From the NCBI GenBank assembly GCA_039566865.1, contig CM076949.1, positions 13,059,501 to 13,123,500 of the forward strand: DNA of 64,000 bases, read 5' to 3'. The position numbers were made by a program, and so were the translations under genes. The notes under the pieces were generated by a model. The model did no database searches, had not been told where the DNA came from, and saw only the letters and a program-made list of their open reading frames with translations. Below are positions 43,800 to 55,879 of the stretch, piece after piece. The stretch is from Aurelia coerulea. Taxonomy: Eukaryota > Cnidaria > Scyphozoa > Semaeostomeae > Ulmaridae. Numbering within the stretch: position 1 is the stretch's first letter; every line of letters begins with the position of its first letter.

Positions 43800-44125
43800 G
43801 AAAAGAAAGATTTGGTTTCAGAAAGAAAGATATGGTTTGTATTTTTGAAGAAGAATTTTGGCTTCTAAAACAATTATTTTGGTTTCTTAAAAAAGAAGTT
43901 TGGTTTCTAAAAGAAAAATTTGATTTTGAAAAGAAAGATTTGCCTTTGAAGAGAAAGATTTGATTTTGAAAAGAAAGATTTGATTTTGAAAAGAAAGATT
44001 TGATTTTGAAAAGAAAAGAGTGGTTTTGAAAAGAAATGTTTGGCTTTGAAAAGAAAGTTTTGGTTGTGAAAAGAAAGATTCAGTTTTGAAAAAGAAAGAT
44101 TTGGTTTTGAAAAAGAAAGATTTGG
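43800..44125. repeat. minisatellite, period about 20 bp
   Basis: Degenerate tandem units of the type GAAAAGAAAGATTTGATTTT, 15 or so copies; the most regular copies are at 43925-44010. Translated in either direction it gives meaningless Lys/Phe-rich frames. Confidence 0.85.
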
Positions 44126-44471
44126 TTTGACTTGTTGGCCACCTAGATACCAGCCATGACTGCATAGGGGGGAAAGAACCGAAATTTTCTGACTATAAAC
44201 CTATCAACAACAACAGTAACAACAACAGTTGTAGAAACATGAGTGAACTCATTCCTCAGTAACTAGAATTTAGCCATATTTTGCAATCTAAACTTGCAAT
44301 CCACACAATTAGTAACCATTTATCAAAATATGCCATAAATTCAATGATTCCTGTTAGAATTTATCTTTAAACGGTCATGAATTCATGCTTTTTTGAATCA
44401 TTTCTCTTAAAAATCTTCTAAAGATAGAAATTTAACACACAAAAATCTGACAAGAGAGCAAAATGTATCCT

Positions 44472-44489
44472 CCCCCCCCCCCCCCCCCC
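44472..44489. repeat. poly(C) tract of 18
   Basis: Uninterrupted C-run after TCCT. Length is uncertain because such runs are prone to sequencing and assembly error. Confidence 0.8.
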
Positions 44490-44842
44490 AACTGGCTTCG
44501 GCTCTGAATATAGTAGAAGAATTTGATCTAGTACCCAGGCCCTTTATATATAGATAATGAGTTTATCTACATCAGAAATGCGTGAATCAAGATACTAAAA
44601 TAAAATGGACTGACTCTTTTATGTACTCTGTAATTTACTTGATCACAGTTGTGACCGTTAATACTTTTCAATGTTATAAGAAAGGCAAAAAGGCAGGAGT
44701 GAAAACAACAAGAAATAGGCCGAAGTTTTTAGGTCAAATATTGCTCCTCCTTGATGGTATCTGTGTTTAAAGATTGCCGAAAGGATAGTTAATAAAGGAA
44801 AGAATTGATTATGGCATCAAATAAAAATCATGAATTTCTTAC

Positions 44843-44879
44843 CTGTTTTCCTTTCTCTTGAATCTTGGCTTTTCTTGAG
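44843..44879 (-). CDS. candidate internal exon, 37 nt
   Basis: Flanked by an acceptor (TTCTTGTCTAAG) and a donor (ACAG|GTAAGAA). One frame reads SRKAKIQEKGKQ and joins in phase to LFEARSKHV at 42372. However, that frame does not agree with the phase left by the ATG exon at 45227, so another exon or a different start is needed. Confidence 0.35.
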
Positions 44880-45178
44880 CTTAGACAAGAAGGAGAGGGA
44901 ATGCTAAGATTTCAAGTTGTAAAAAGGTATCATTCTTTGATAAAGACATGGGAGACATATGTTATTGTAGATATAAGAATTCCTAATATCAGACTAGTTT
45001 CTCCGTCCTCTTGTGCGGTTACTTGCATTTTCACGCAGAACGACATCACATACCTTAAAGGTATGCAGGACTGGAGCCTATTTCTAGACATTAGGCTTCG
45101 CATTTTCCTAAAGATTTTCTCATGCCAATGTGCTTTTCTAAAATGATTCTCCGTAGGAATGAAAGAAGTTTAACTTAC

Positions 45179-45227
45179 GTGTCTTTTGCGCGTCCATAAA
45201 AGCCTTGACAGGATATTTCGAAGCCAT
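45179..45227 (-). CDS. candidate first coding exon
   Basis: An ATG in a good context (AACAATGG) opens MASKYPVKAFMDAQKT and reaches a strong donor, CAC|GTAAGT. It is the best start-like exon for the putative minus-strand gene, about 2.8 kb upstream of the segment at 42372. Product unknown. Confidence 0.4.
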
Positions 45228-47215
45228 TGTTTCTTCAGTTTTTATGACGAATATTTCTCTTGGGTGACCGAGATGTTGTTGGCTTGCTGATACAAGTTGA
45301 AAGACTGACTTTTGGCGCCCAATTGAATACTCGTGACATCATCCATTCAGTTCGAAATTCGTATTTGCCAAATGGATGAAAAGGCCAACACGTTTTCCTG
45401 AGGCATGTGCATAACGCTTTTGATCTTTATGTCACCCTTCCATCATGCTTAATTAAAGCCGCGGATTAATGCCGCAAAATTTACCACGACGCATTCAAGG
45501 TCAGCTTTTCTATTGCCTTTAGGAAAAAGTTTATTATGCCTGGTCAATTCTAATAATGAATCTATTATCCGAATGCATTTCGTTTTCAATTTGACCATTT
45601 CGAAATTGATGATGAGAAAAGCGATTGTAGTTTCTCGAGCAATTGGGAACCAGCCTTTGGAGAACTCTCCTTAGTAACTTAAAAATTTGACTTGGTTACA
45701 AGAGCAGGATGACCTGATTGAAGTTCAAAAGTTCATATTTCTTTTTTGTACAAAACTTGATTAGCTAAAAATAGCTAAACCATTTGCTAAGTACTTTCGT
45801 CCCCAGCTGACCACAGATGAAGGAAAAGATCCGAGAGAAAATGCTTGTTTTCGTTCTCCCTTTTTTCGACCTTAGCTGACGAATTATTGTGACCAATTTT
45901 AGAGGCAAATATGTAACAAATGTATCTGTTACTTCACGGCTATATCTGAGGTAACAGCCAGCACAGCAATCTTAATAGATATGTTACATCATAGTAAATC
46001 CAATATAGAAACAATTTCTTCATTGATTGTATGCCGTTCATACTAAAATTTTACATAAAAATATCGGATTAAATGTAGTTAGATTTTGTGGGGATGGGTG
46101 GTTTGGAAATTAAATGGAAATGGGAAATCTTCATAGAAGGAGACTATGCGTGTTGATTTATGCACGGTAGACGCTTAGCAGATTAAGAGTGTAAATCCCC
46201 AAGATAGGAAACTGTTGTGAAATTAGTGAAATAAAATTTCCACTTTGGAAACTAAAGGAGATTTCAACATGTCACATAGTAGAAATTATGTTGAAATTAT
46301 CCTTTTTCTTGCCGTGCACCTGGGGCACTCCTGCTAAAATATCTCCCCGATTAGAACACTACCCGTTCAAAACAGTTTGTTGTTTTCGATCCTTAAGAAA
46401 CTTTGTATGAGAGAGAGAAGCTGTCCAAATACAGCTGTTTCATTATTACTGATGCAGTTGGATGGAGCAAGCAATGAACGATAAGGGAAAGCTAATTCCC
46501 ATCAAAATCAGTGATGCAAATATGACTGTGAAGTGCCAGCCATGTCAGTTTAAAAGAATAAAATCCACATGAACTTTTGCTATTAACATTAACTACAGTA
46601 CATGTACCTGATAATTTGCAGTTTTCTAATTGAGACCACTATTACATTTGGCTATAATGGATTTTGTAATTGTTGTAACTTATCTTGAAATGAGGAAACC
46701 GTTGTCATTTTTAGAATGTTTCGACCTCAGTACATTGGAGACAGCTCCCTGAGAGGGCACTACAATGTAAAATTTCATTTTTGGCAAAGGGAATAGACAT
46801 TTTAGCTATTCTAAAAAAGTATCTGAATCGAAAGAGAATTCACGAATGTGCACAATAGTGATAGGACTGATAGAAGATCTACCGCTATTCAATCGAATCT
46901 CTTGTATAAAAATGTATACAAATGTTGCTCGATCCTGATTCTTTTGAAGGGGTATTTGCAAAAATTCATTTTGCTCAAGCATGTTTCACATAGATTGCGG
47001 TCGAGGCAGATTTTTCAATCTTGCTTGAAGCTGCAGTCACCTAACTATATTAACAGCTAATATAAATAGAATACGTAAACTACTATAAACCATACTCAAG
47101 CATCAACAGAAAACAAAATATAAAAACACAACTGTTCATATAAAATACGTCATTGAAACATTTTTTATATCCATGGATGTGTTTTTATCTCCATAGAATA
47201 CCTTACACGCATCTT
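45228..47215. other. non-coding stretch
   Basis: AT-rich, no long frame, no recognised repeat. The part next to 45228 may hold the promoter of the putative minus-strand gene. Confidence 0.4.
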
Positions 47216-47572
47216 TTATAAGAAACTAAGAATTTAGGCCAGGACTGAAAGTTTCTTAAAATTATCAGATTTTGAGTACTCAACGTTTCTTACGAGTTTC
47301 TTAAAGGTTCCATAACGATCTTCATGTGCCCTCGTGAACGGTTCGAAACAAGGTTTTTTAAGCCTTTCCAATGTTTAGACATTACTCAAGTACTTTACGA
47401 GTAATATAATACAGGAAGAAAGTGAAAATAAATCAAAAATATGTCATGAATTTCCTTTATCAAAATAAATAGTTTCTTAACTTATATTTTCCCAGTATTG
47501 GAGTATCTTAATTTTTTGGCAATCTGAGAGTTGAGTTTCTTATGGGCAGTTTCTTATAAAAAGAAATGCGTG
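47216..47572. mobile_element. TA-flanked MITE, 357 bp
   Basis: Ends CACGCATCTTTTATAAGAAA and its inverse near 47572 (TTTCTTATAAAAAGAAATGC, then GTG), with TA on both sides. Non-coding, AT-rich, with several internal TTTCTTA motifs. Mariner-like by target only. Confidence 0.78.
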
Positions 47573-47993
47573 TATACATTTTTGATCAACATTGCATTGC
47601 AAAGTACAGGAAATTCTGCTTTGAACCCTACATTACATTGCAGTATATTATGGGAATATTTTTTTGACATTTAGGAATAAACAATGACAAACTTGAAAAT
47701 AAGAAAATAATTTAATTTCAGACCTAAAATTGTTTCTTGTAAAATGAGCCCCTTCTGAAGAAATGAGATCTGTTTCTTATGCAAGGGGGTTTCTTATTTG
47801 CGGGTAGAGAAATAGACAAACAACTAACCTATAAGAATGTTACAGAAAATTATGTAATACCGCTACTTTTGCAGCCTCGCTTAGTAAGCCTCGTTTGCAT
47901 ATTTTTCCTTTGGTTCCATTCATTTGCACTTTCCCATATTTGTAATACTTGTTTGTAACTAGCTTTGCGTCACTAGACTTTGCGCGAGCTTTG

Positions 47994-48155
47994 CAGGCCC
48001 GTAGGAAGCGGGGGAGGGGGGGGCAGGGGGGCTCAAGCCCCCTATAGTTTTGAAAACAATGGTGCTACGTCTCACGAATTAATTAGATCTATTGTTCTCT
48101 ATTGTTTTAAGAACAATTGCCCCTCCCCAATCCAAAGCTTCTTCCTACGGCCCTG
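47994..48155. mobile_element. hAT-like MITE, 162 bp
   Basis: Ends CAGGCCCGTAGGAAGC and GCTTCTTCCTACGGCCCTG. It is flanked by GAGCTTTG and GCGCTTTG, an 8-bp duplication with one mismatch. G-rich left half with a GGGGGGC/GCCCCC hairpin like the element at 9710-9967. Confidence 0.8.
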
Positions 48156-49247
48156 GCGCTTTGTAAGTAAGACGTAATGGTTCTACTAGGAAACCATATT
48201 GCTTTTAGAGCTTATGCCACTTGTGGTTCAGGTAATCATTCTCATACCTATCATTGTGACTCAACCCTAGGACTCACAGGTTAGACGCCATACCCACATT
48301 TAGGTATCCGCTGCAACCAACACAAATGATTATGATTAGTGTTAATGAGTATTACCTCCTGGCAAACTTGTAGCATAAATAGTGCATCGTAACATTGTTG
48401 ATTTAACTTCAATAACTTGAGTTCATTGAGTACACGTGGTACTTGAGAAAGACCTCGTGGTGCGTCAGATTATTCGATATACGTTTGAGAAAGCTATATC
48501 TGTGTGTGTCTATTCGTGAAGACTCTGCTCGGAACTTGCCGTAATCAGAAGCCAATTTACAATTAATACATCAGTTAGCTAAATTAATACAATTTACATT
48601 CAACAAAACAAAGTGAAGAACATAAATTGTGAAGAGGGAGCTTTCTCAGTAGTCAAACTAATTGAGGAGAGAGCACCCCCGGTTTTAAGAGTATCTCATT
48701 GTGCGCGACGAAGGAGCGTGCTTACTAATAGCGAGCTGAACATTTTCCTTTGCTGGCCACGCATATTTGTTTTGTTTTTCGCGTTGTTACCGCTGTAAGT
48801 TACCGCAGCTTCCTGATCTTGGCAAATCAATCAAATTTCCATTGTCTTTGGGAACAGGATCCCTATGGCTACCGTGATTGTAAATGATTATCACATCTTG
48901 ATTTTGAGATACTCTCGTGTTTGAGATACTATTTTACAACAAAACGTTCAGGCTCATTGTCAAAAGTTGGCTTCTGTACCGAACACTCCTCTGCACCGCA
49001 GACTAAACACTCCTGAAGTATGACATAAAAATACTCCTAAGAGATGAAATTTATATCACAAGCCATAGAATCAGCACGAGAATCAGTGATTCTAGCAGAG
49101 GACACAACAAGACGACGAGGTAAGTTTTCCTTTTTACACTCCGAATTTTGAAAGTTTGTTTCCATCCAAGATAAAAATTTTGCAGCATTGTTGGCTAAGG
49201 TACGTGTTTATCTTGCTATTTCTTCTGTGGCAAATTTGACATTAGCT
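48156..49247. other. non-coding stretch with one exon-like segment
   Basis: Mostly featureless. At 49044-49119 (+) an ATG opens MKFISQAIESARESVILAED and runs into a donor, GACGAG|GTAAGT. No partner exon is convincing, so it is not called as a gene. Confidence 0.35.
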
Positions 49248-49312
49248 CAACCACAGGAAGCTAATACTAGTAATACTATATTAGGCAATTTACGTTGCTG
49301 CTGTTTCCTAAC

Positions 49313-49443
49313 TGTAATGTTTTATGGTTATGATTATTATCATATATGTAAGACCCAGGCCCCCCGGAATCTAAGTTAGAGTTGATACACGAGGCAGACA
49401 ACAAAATGGTGTACTATCTGCGTCCACCCTTCAATATCCGACA
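49313..49443 (+). repeat. Ty3 element D 5' LTR
   Basis: 131 bp, TGTAATGTTTTATGG to TATCCGACA. Immediately followed by ATGGCGACGAGAATAAAC, whose TGG start marks a likely primer-binding site. Confidence 0.92.
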
Positions 49444-49478
49444 ATGGCGACGAGAATAAACTAGGAAAGAAAAAGAAA

Positions 49479-51419
49479 ATGGCAGGAGCTGGTTCAATAC
49501 AACCTGTGCCTCCGTTTGATGCAGTGTCAGACCCTGCCAACGCGTGTAACGCATGGAAACGTTGGGTTTCAAGATTCGAGCAGTACTTGGTCGCTGCTGA
49601 TATCAAAGATGATAAAAGAAAAAGAGCCCTGTTGATTTATTTGGCTGGAGAACCAGTTGCAGATATCCTGAATACAATCCCAGATAATGGAGATGATTAC
49701 CAAACAGCGTTAGAAAAGCTCACGGGACATTTTGAGCCACAGGAGAACTTGCTTCATGAAACATATTTATTTCTCCAGGCCAGACAAGAGCCAAATGAGA
49801 CTTTAGGTCAATTCCATGTTCGATTACAGAACTTAGCCTCACGTTGTGACTTTGGGGATAGAAAAGAGTTCGAAATATTGTTGCAAATTGTCACAAATGG
49901 ATCATCAAGTCGTTTACGAAAGAAAGCTTTACGAGATCCAAAATACACATTGAAAGAAATTTTATTAGATGGCCAAAGAGATGAAACAAGTACACAGCAA
50001 GCAAGTAGCATTGAAGGTAACACTGAAATAAAGCAAGAAGTGCATCGTGTAATACACAGTCAGCACAAGAAAGGACATGTACAAACAAAGAAATGTCATC
50101 AGTGTGGAGGATCTTACCCTCATAAAAACCAGACCTGTCCAGCTGCTGGTAAGATATGTCATAAATGTGGGAAAAAGAACCACTTTGCAAAGTATTGTAT
50201 GAGCAAAACTCAACAAGAGCCAAGGAAAACACAGCCTTTCAAAAGACATGTTAGGCCAATTACAACAAAATCAGTGGATAAAACACAAAGTGATTCTGAT
50301 TCAGATTTTGATTACATCTATGCTGTGAAACAGATGGAAAAACCTGGTAACACTGTTACTGCCAAAATCAGTGATTACAAATGTGATTTACTTGTGGATA
50401 CTGGAGCCTCAGTAAATATTCTTGATGAAGAAACATTTAGTCAGATACCATCAGATCCTAAATTAGAGAAAACAACAGTTAAAGTGTACCCATACAACAG
50501 CAACAGCCCTGTGAAATTATTAGGAAAATTCCAAGCCACTGTGGAGACCAAAAAGCGCATTACTGTAGCCACATTTTATGTCACAGAAGGGAACTCTGGT
50601 TCACTATTAGGTTCAGAGACATCCCAAGATCTTGGTCTTGTTACATTTCACATCAATCCAATGGTTTCAAAAGTGAAAGATAAATATGTGAAACCACAAA
50701 TTGCTTCCACCTGTTCATGGATTCCTATCAGATCTACCCATGATAAATCAGTTGATGCTGCTTTACTTGCAAATAAAGAAATTTTTAGAGGAATAGGAAA
50801 GTTAGATGGAGTTCAAATTAAATTGAACATTGATGAAAATGTAACTCCAGTTGTTCAAAATACCAGACGCATACCATTTCACATCAGAAAGCAAGTAGAA
50901 GAAGAGTTGTTAAATCTGGAAGCACAAGGAATAATAGAGAGAGTGCCAGAGGGGCAAGCAACCCCTTGGATATCCCAGATAGTTGCAGTACCAAAGAAGG
51001 ACAATAAGTCAATTAGAATTTGTGTTGATATGCGTTCAGCAAACACAGCCATAAAAAGAGTTAGACATGTCATGCCCACAGTTGATGAAATTATGGTACA
51101 ATTAAATGGAGCCAAATTCTTTTCAAAGATAGACCTTAGTCAAGCATACCATCAATTAGAATTGCACAAAGATAGCAGATATATCACTACGTTCAGCACG
51201 CACATTGGTTTATTCCAGTACAAAAGATTAAACTATGGCACAAATGCAGCTGCTGAGTTATTTCAACATACATTACAAGAAGCTTTAAAGGGTATAGATA
51301 ATGTCAGAAACTTAGCAGATGATATTATCATTTTTGGCAAAACCAGAGCAGAGCATGATAAAGCATTGAATGAATGTCTTGCAAGATTAAAGGCAAGAAA
51401 GCTCACAATAAACAGATAA
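49479..51419 (+). CDS. Ty3 element D gag, protease, reverse transcriptase (646 codons)
   Basis: Gag and pol are in one frame, as usual in this group. Capsid-type region: ACNAWKRWVSRFEQYLVA to KLTGHFEPQENLLHETYLF. Two zinc knuckles (CHQCGGSYPHKNQTC, CHKCGKKNHFAKYC) lie at about residues 208-245. Protease: CDLLVDTGASVNIL. Reverse transcriptase: QGIIERV, ICVDMRSANTAI, FSKIDLSQAYHQLEL, and LADDIIIFG as the active site. The frame stops at a TAA at 51417 within the reverse transcriptase; the expected continuation (FFGMVFSEDGV) is readable just downstream. A single-base loss near 51487 shifts the frame again before 51545. Confidence 0.9.
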   Translation: MAGAGSIQPVPPFDAVSDPANACNAWKRWVSRFEQYLVAADIKDDKRKRALLIYLAGEPVADILNTIPDNGDDYQTALEKLTGHFEPQENLLHETYLFLQARQEPNETLGQFHVRLQNLASRCDFGDRKEFEILLQIVTNGSSSRLRKKALRDPKYTLKEILLDGQRDETSTQQASSIEGNTEIKQEVHRVIHSQHKKGHVQTKKCHQCGGSYPHKNQTCPAAGKICHKCGKKNHFAKYCMSKTQQEPRKTQPFKRHVRPITTKSVDKTQSDSDSDFDYIYAVKQMEKPGNTVTAKISDYKCDLLVDTGASVNILDEETFSQIPSDPKLEKTTVKVYPYNSNSPVKLLGKFQATVETKKRITVATFYVTEGNSGSLLGSETSQDLGLVTFHINPMVSKVKDKYVKPQIASTCSWIPIRSTHDKSVDAALLANKEIFRGIGKLDGVQIKLNIDENVTPVVQNTRRIPFHIRKQVEEELLNLEAQGIIERVPEGQATPWISQIVAVPKKDNKSIRICVDMRSANTAIKRVRHVMPTVDEIMVQLNGAKFFSKIDLSQAYHQLELHKDSRYITTFSTHIGLFQYKRLNYGTNAAAELFQHTLQEALKGIDNVRNLADDIIIFGKTRAEHDKALNECLARLKARKLTINR

Positions 51420-51423
51420 AAAT

Positions 51424-53488
51424 GTAAATTTTTACAACCAGAATTTTCATTTTTTGGTATGGTATTTTCAGAAGATGGTGTCAACCAGATCAAAAGAAGA
51501 TTGCAGATTTAGTAGATGCTCCTATACCAAACAATGCATCAGAAGTGAGAAGTTTATTAGGAATGGCAAATTTCAGTGCAAAGTTCATACCAAATTTTGC
51601 AGATATAACAGAACCACTGAGAAGATTAACTCACAAAAACATTGTATTCAAATGGGAGAAAGAACACTCACAAGCATTTAAGAAACTCAAAGATGTTCTG
51701 ACAGACAGTCCAATTATGACATATTTTGATATTGAAAAAGAAACATACCTGATTGTAGATGCCAGTCCAATTGGTATTTCTGCAATTCTTGCACAATCAA
51801 ACAAAGATGAGCCTCAAAAAGTGATTGCATATGCCAGTAGAGCACTTACCCCTGTGGAGCGTCGATACTCACAAACTGAGAAAGAAGCACTTAGTATTGT
51901 GAGGGGTACTGAACATTTTCATATGTATCTTTATAGAAAAGGTTTCAACCTGATAATAGATCACAAGCCTTTGGAGGTGATTTATGGGAACCCTAAATCA
52001 AAACCATCATTACGCATTGAAAGATGGGTGCTCCGCTTACAGCAATATTGTTTCAAAGTTATTTACAAGCCTGGAAAAGATAATCCGGCTGACTTCATGT
52101 CAAGACATCCTACAACAGTCAGTGTCAAAGAAAACATGACAGATGAGTATGTGAGATATATAACAATAAATGCGATACCAAAAGCCATGACCATAGAAGA
52201 AGTACAAAGAGAGACAGAAAAAGATGGGACACTCCAAGCAGTCATAAAAGCAATTGAAACAGGAGATTGGAGTAACCAGTTTTTAGTACCTTACAAGCTA
52301 GCCAAAGATTCATTGACAATTAATCATGCAAATGGAATTATTTTGGGGGGAAACCAAATTGTAATGCCTAAATCATTATGGAAAAGATCAGTAAAACTAG
52401 CTCACGAGCGTCACCAGGGCCTTGCTAAGACTAAAGCCCTGATCAGAGAAAAAGTTTGGTTTCCATTTAATGAAAAATTGGTAACAGAAGAGATTAGTAG
52501 CTGTTTACCTTGTCAAGCAGTAGGAACACAAAAAGCACCAGAACCATTGCGAATGAGACCTATGCCATCTGGACCTTGGAAAAAACTGCATATTGACTTT
52601 TATGGACCACTTCCAAGTAGTGAGTATATACTTGTTATTGTAGATGCTTATTCTAGATTCCCCATAACAGAAATTGTAAGATCTACTGCTGCTCCAACCA
52701 TTATTCCAAAATTAGATCAAGTTTTTGCAATGCATGGACTTCCTGAAGAAATAGTAACAGACAATGGTCCACCATTTAATGGTGATGATTTTGAAAGATA
52801 CTTGATGACTCTAGGAATAAAGTTTGACCCTTCTACACCATTATGGCCTCAAGGGAACTCAGAGGTAGAGAGATTTAATAAACCTCTAGGAAAAGCAATT
52901 AGAGCTGCATGTATAGAAAATAGAAATTGGAGACAAGAACTTCAAAGATTTTTATTGAGTTATAGATCTACCCCACATGCAACCACAAAGATTGCACCTT
53001 CAGAACTGTTATACAATAGGGTCATTAGAGGGAAACTACCTTGTTTAATCAAGACAAGTAAATCTAAAAGACACAGATAAGCTCAGGAAAATGATGCAGT
53101 AGGGAAAGAGAAGACGAAAAGCTATGCAGACAAAAGAAGACACACAAAGATTTCTGATATCAAAGTTGGTGATATAGTTTTGTTAAAACAAGATAAAAAG
53201 AACAAGTTTTCTGCAAACTTTGAAAGTACCACTTACAGAGTTATATATCGTTAAGGTTCCAGAGTAACAGCAGAAAGACAAGATGGAAGGAAAGTCACTA
53301 GAAATATTAGCTTTTGCAAAAAGTTTAGTAAGAAAGATGATGATGATGATGATGATGATGATTTGTCTGATGATGACAATCACAAAAGAACAGAAACAGT
53401 TGAAGAGAATAACAGAGAAAACAGATATCCTGTTAGACAAAGGCGAATGCCTGAAAGATATGGAACAGTTGTAGCAACAGACTAGGAG
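51424..53488 (+). pseudogene. Ty3 element D RNase H, integrase and tail
   Basis: The main open part is 51545-53080: IRSLLG-like connection (VRSLLGMANFSAKFIPNF), RNase H (LIVDASPIGISAIL, IDHKPLEVIY), integrase zinc-binding domain (HERHQGLAKTK...CLPCQA) and rve core with HIDFYGPLPSSEY, VTDNGPPFNG and NSEVERFNKPL, so the D, D and E are present. After a stop at about 53080 the GPY-like tail continues in decayed frames (KSYADKRRHTKISD, a (GAT)n run, RYPVRQRRMPERYG). Closely related to element B at 23345-24847. Confidence 0.88.
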
Positions 53489-53600
53489 GAGAATTTATTT
53501 TATTTCTTTATTTTTATTTTTATATACTATGCAAAGAGAACAGGACTCAAAGAACAAACACGTTATGTTATGTTTATGTTGTCAAAAAAAAGGGGAATGA

Positions 53601-53731
53601 TGTAATGTTTTATGGTTATGATTATTATCATATATGTAAGACCCAGGCCCCCCGGAATCTAAGTTAGAGTTGATATACGAGGCAGACAACAAAATGGTGT
53701 ACTATCTGCGTCCACCCTTCAATATCCGACA
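53601..53731 (+). repeat. Ty3 element D 3' LTR
   Basis: 131-bp direct copy of 49313-49443. Confidence 0.92.
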
Positions 53732-54588
53732 CTAAAGATAGCAGTATTTGCTCTTTGAATTAAAGAAAATAAAATCCATACCGTAAATGGTTGATTGCTA
53801 CCTCGGTTATCTCTGTCTCGATTGTGTCTTTCTTCTTGTGCTCTTGTACCCCGAAATGATTGTTCAATCAGAATGCTTCAAAGCATTCTGCCACCATGGT
53901 AACAGAATTGATGTTGCTGCTGTTGTATTGAAATAACGACGCAACATTATAGGTTGAAGTGTGTATGTAAGAAAGAACTGGTAATTCAGAAATTCGTTTC
54001 GAACGTCGGCGCCTTTTATCCTGACCACGATGGTGGGACGGAGCTTGGGCAGATTTCAAACTGCCAAAGTGATCAGTTTTGTTTCGCGTTTGTTTTAAAT
54101 CATTTCGGGGAGAAAAGTGAAGACAAATGCATTGAGTACGAAGTTTAAAAGCTGGGGAACATTTTCATGCAAAGAACTGGGCGTTTGATGCAAAATTCAC
54201 CGAGATTGAGCGAGGATAAAACTGTTGTTAGATTTATGTAAGTAAGAAAGCTGCGCTCCTTGTTCTTTCTTATATACACACTTCAACCTATAATGTTGCG
54301 TCGTTATTTCAATACAACAGCAACAACATCAATTCTGTTACCATGGTGGCAGAATGCTTCAATCATTTCGGGGTACAAGAGCACAAGAAGAAAGACACAA
54401 TCGAGACAGAGATAACCGAGGTAGCAATCAACCATTTACGGTATGAATTTTATTTTCTTTAATTCAAAGAGCAAATACTGCTATCTTTATATTGCCGTTA
54501 GGAAACAGCAGCAACGTAAATTACCTAATATAGTATTACTGGTATTAGCTAGGCCGCCATATTACGCGATTGAGCTTCCTGTGGCTCA

Positions 54589-55039
54589 ACAGCGATGTTT
54601 TGGGGCTCTTTCGTACATTTTAGGCCAATAGGCCAAGAAGGTATATACGTCGTAGGCCTGATATGAATATAGAGACAAAATATCATAGATGCAAATTATC
54701 CACAGAATGATCTGAAATGCGTGGTCTTCGAGCGGAATGGTCTTAGCCAGGTAAAATCGGGAGGAGAAGTTTAACTTTGTGCAGTAAAAATTGAATTTAG
54801 ACCAGCACATGTGCAGATCCAAAAATATCTAATATGGTTATGGCAAGTTTGTTGAAGTGTGACTGCCATCTTCTCTTCTTCTGGCATCTTTTTCAGTGTC
54901 TGGAAAACTTCTCCTAGCAAAGTATTTTCCCAGTTCATGTTTGCTAAATTTTTTGAAGCATCAACAAAACATGTTGCTAATGCATAATTCTAATGAATTG
55001 CTTTGTTGTTTTAGATTGCTATTTGATGATTGATGATAT
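54589..55039. other. non-coding stretch
   Basis: No gene or repeat recognised. Confidence 0.4.
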
Positions 55040-55846
55040 TTTTTCCTCGAAAAAATGAAATATCTTGGCTTTGCTGACTCAGTCATATTCTGGTTTCGAT
55101 CATACCTAACCAAACGAACTTTCTACGTAAACATAGGCAACGATTCCTCATCGCCCGGAGAATTATCGTGTGGTGTTCCACAAGGCTCTATTCCAGGCCC
55201 ACTCATCTTTCTCTTATAAGTAAATGACATGCCACAGGCAGTGGAATGTGACTTACTCTTGTATGCAGACGACTCCTGTCTTGTAGCCGAAATGGCCGAA
55301 ATGATAAAAAAGATATCAAGGGCATTAGGTATGATACGCCATGCTAAACAGTATCTCCCTTTAAGCATATTGCAGACCATGTACAAAAGTATGGTTGAGC
55401 CTTACTTCCGTTTCTGTTGCCCAGTCTGGGATGTTTGTGGCAACACAGCACTCAACAAGCTTCAGAAGCTCCAAAATCGTGCAGCTAGGATCGTGACAAA
55501 CAGCCCCTATAGATCGTCTGCAGCACCAATCATCAGGCAATTAGGGTGGCCAACGGTCAACGATCTCATTGAAACAGAAACCTTGAAAATGGTCTATAGG
55601 TCTATAAACCATGAAGCGCCTGATTATCTTACAGGACTGTTCCAAAGGTTATCAGAAACCAGTACTAGACAGCTTCGTAATACCTGCACAGACCTTTATA
55701 TACCATTGCTAAAAACCGCATGTGGCCAAAAATGCTTCTCATATAGAGGGGCTAAACTTTGGAACAAACTAAAAAGAGAAAATAAGATGTCCAGTACTTT
55801 CTCACAATTCAAATCGTCATTGAAAAATGCCAGATCCTGTACATAA
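55040..55846 (+). pseudogene. LINE reverse transcriptase C-terminal fragment with internal deletion
   Basis: Reads [34 protein letters not shown] followed by a stop, then LLLYADDSCLVAE. After the active site it jumps directly to the C-terminal domain (RHAKQYLPLSILQTMYKSM, FRFCCPVWDVCG, SYRGAKLWNKL), so about 100 residues between are deleted. Jockey/CR1-like. Its 3' end is immediately followed by a TA-flanked MITE. Confidence 0.85.
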
Positions 55847-55879
55847 TCACACTTTTCCTCTTGACTTTTAATACTTATA

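Larger units (their letters stand above)
49313..53731 (+). mobile_element. Ty3 element D (K02A2.6-like), complete with two LTRs
   Basis: 131-bp LTRs (49313-49443 and 53601-53731) differing at one position by eye (GATACACG against GATATACG). The flanks CTAAC and CTAAA may be a 5-bp duplication with one change. A single gag-pro-pol frame is broken by one stop and one frameshift. A polypurine tract (AAAAAAAAGGGGAATGA) precedes the 3' LTR. Confidence 0.92.
49248..54588. mobile_element. foldback element split by a Ty3 insertion
   Basis: The left arm is 49248-49312 plus 53732 to about 54010. The right arm is about 54243-54588, in inverse order. Shared blocks: CCACAGGAAGCT, AATTTACGTTGCTGCTG, TACCGTAAATGGTTGATTG and ATGGTAACAGAATTGATGTT. 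Without the Ty3 element the foldback would be about 0.92 kb with a spacer of about 230 bp. No coding sequence. The right arm proves that the left arm was once continuous across the Ty3 insertion. Confidence 0.85.

Noticed and set aside
43887..44165. Phe/Ser/Lys-rich protein on the minus strand
   Set aside because: Translation of the 20-bp minisatellite; all frames are similarly open.
49044..49119. First exon of a plus-strand gene
   Set aside because: A good ATG and donor, but no downstream exon with matching phase. The sequence soon enters the foldback and Ty3 insertion.
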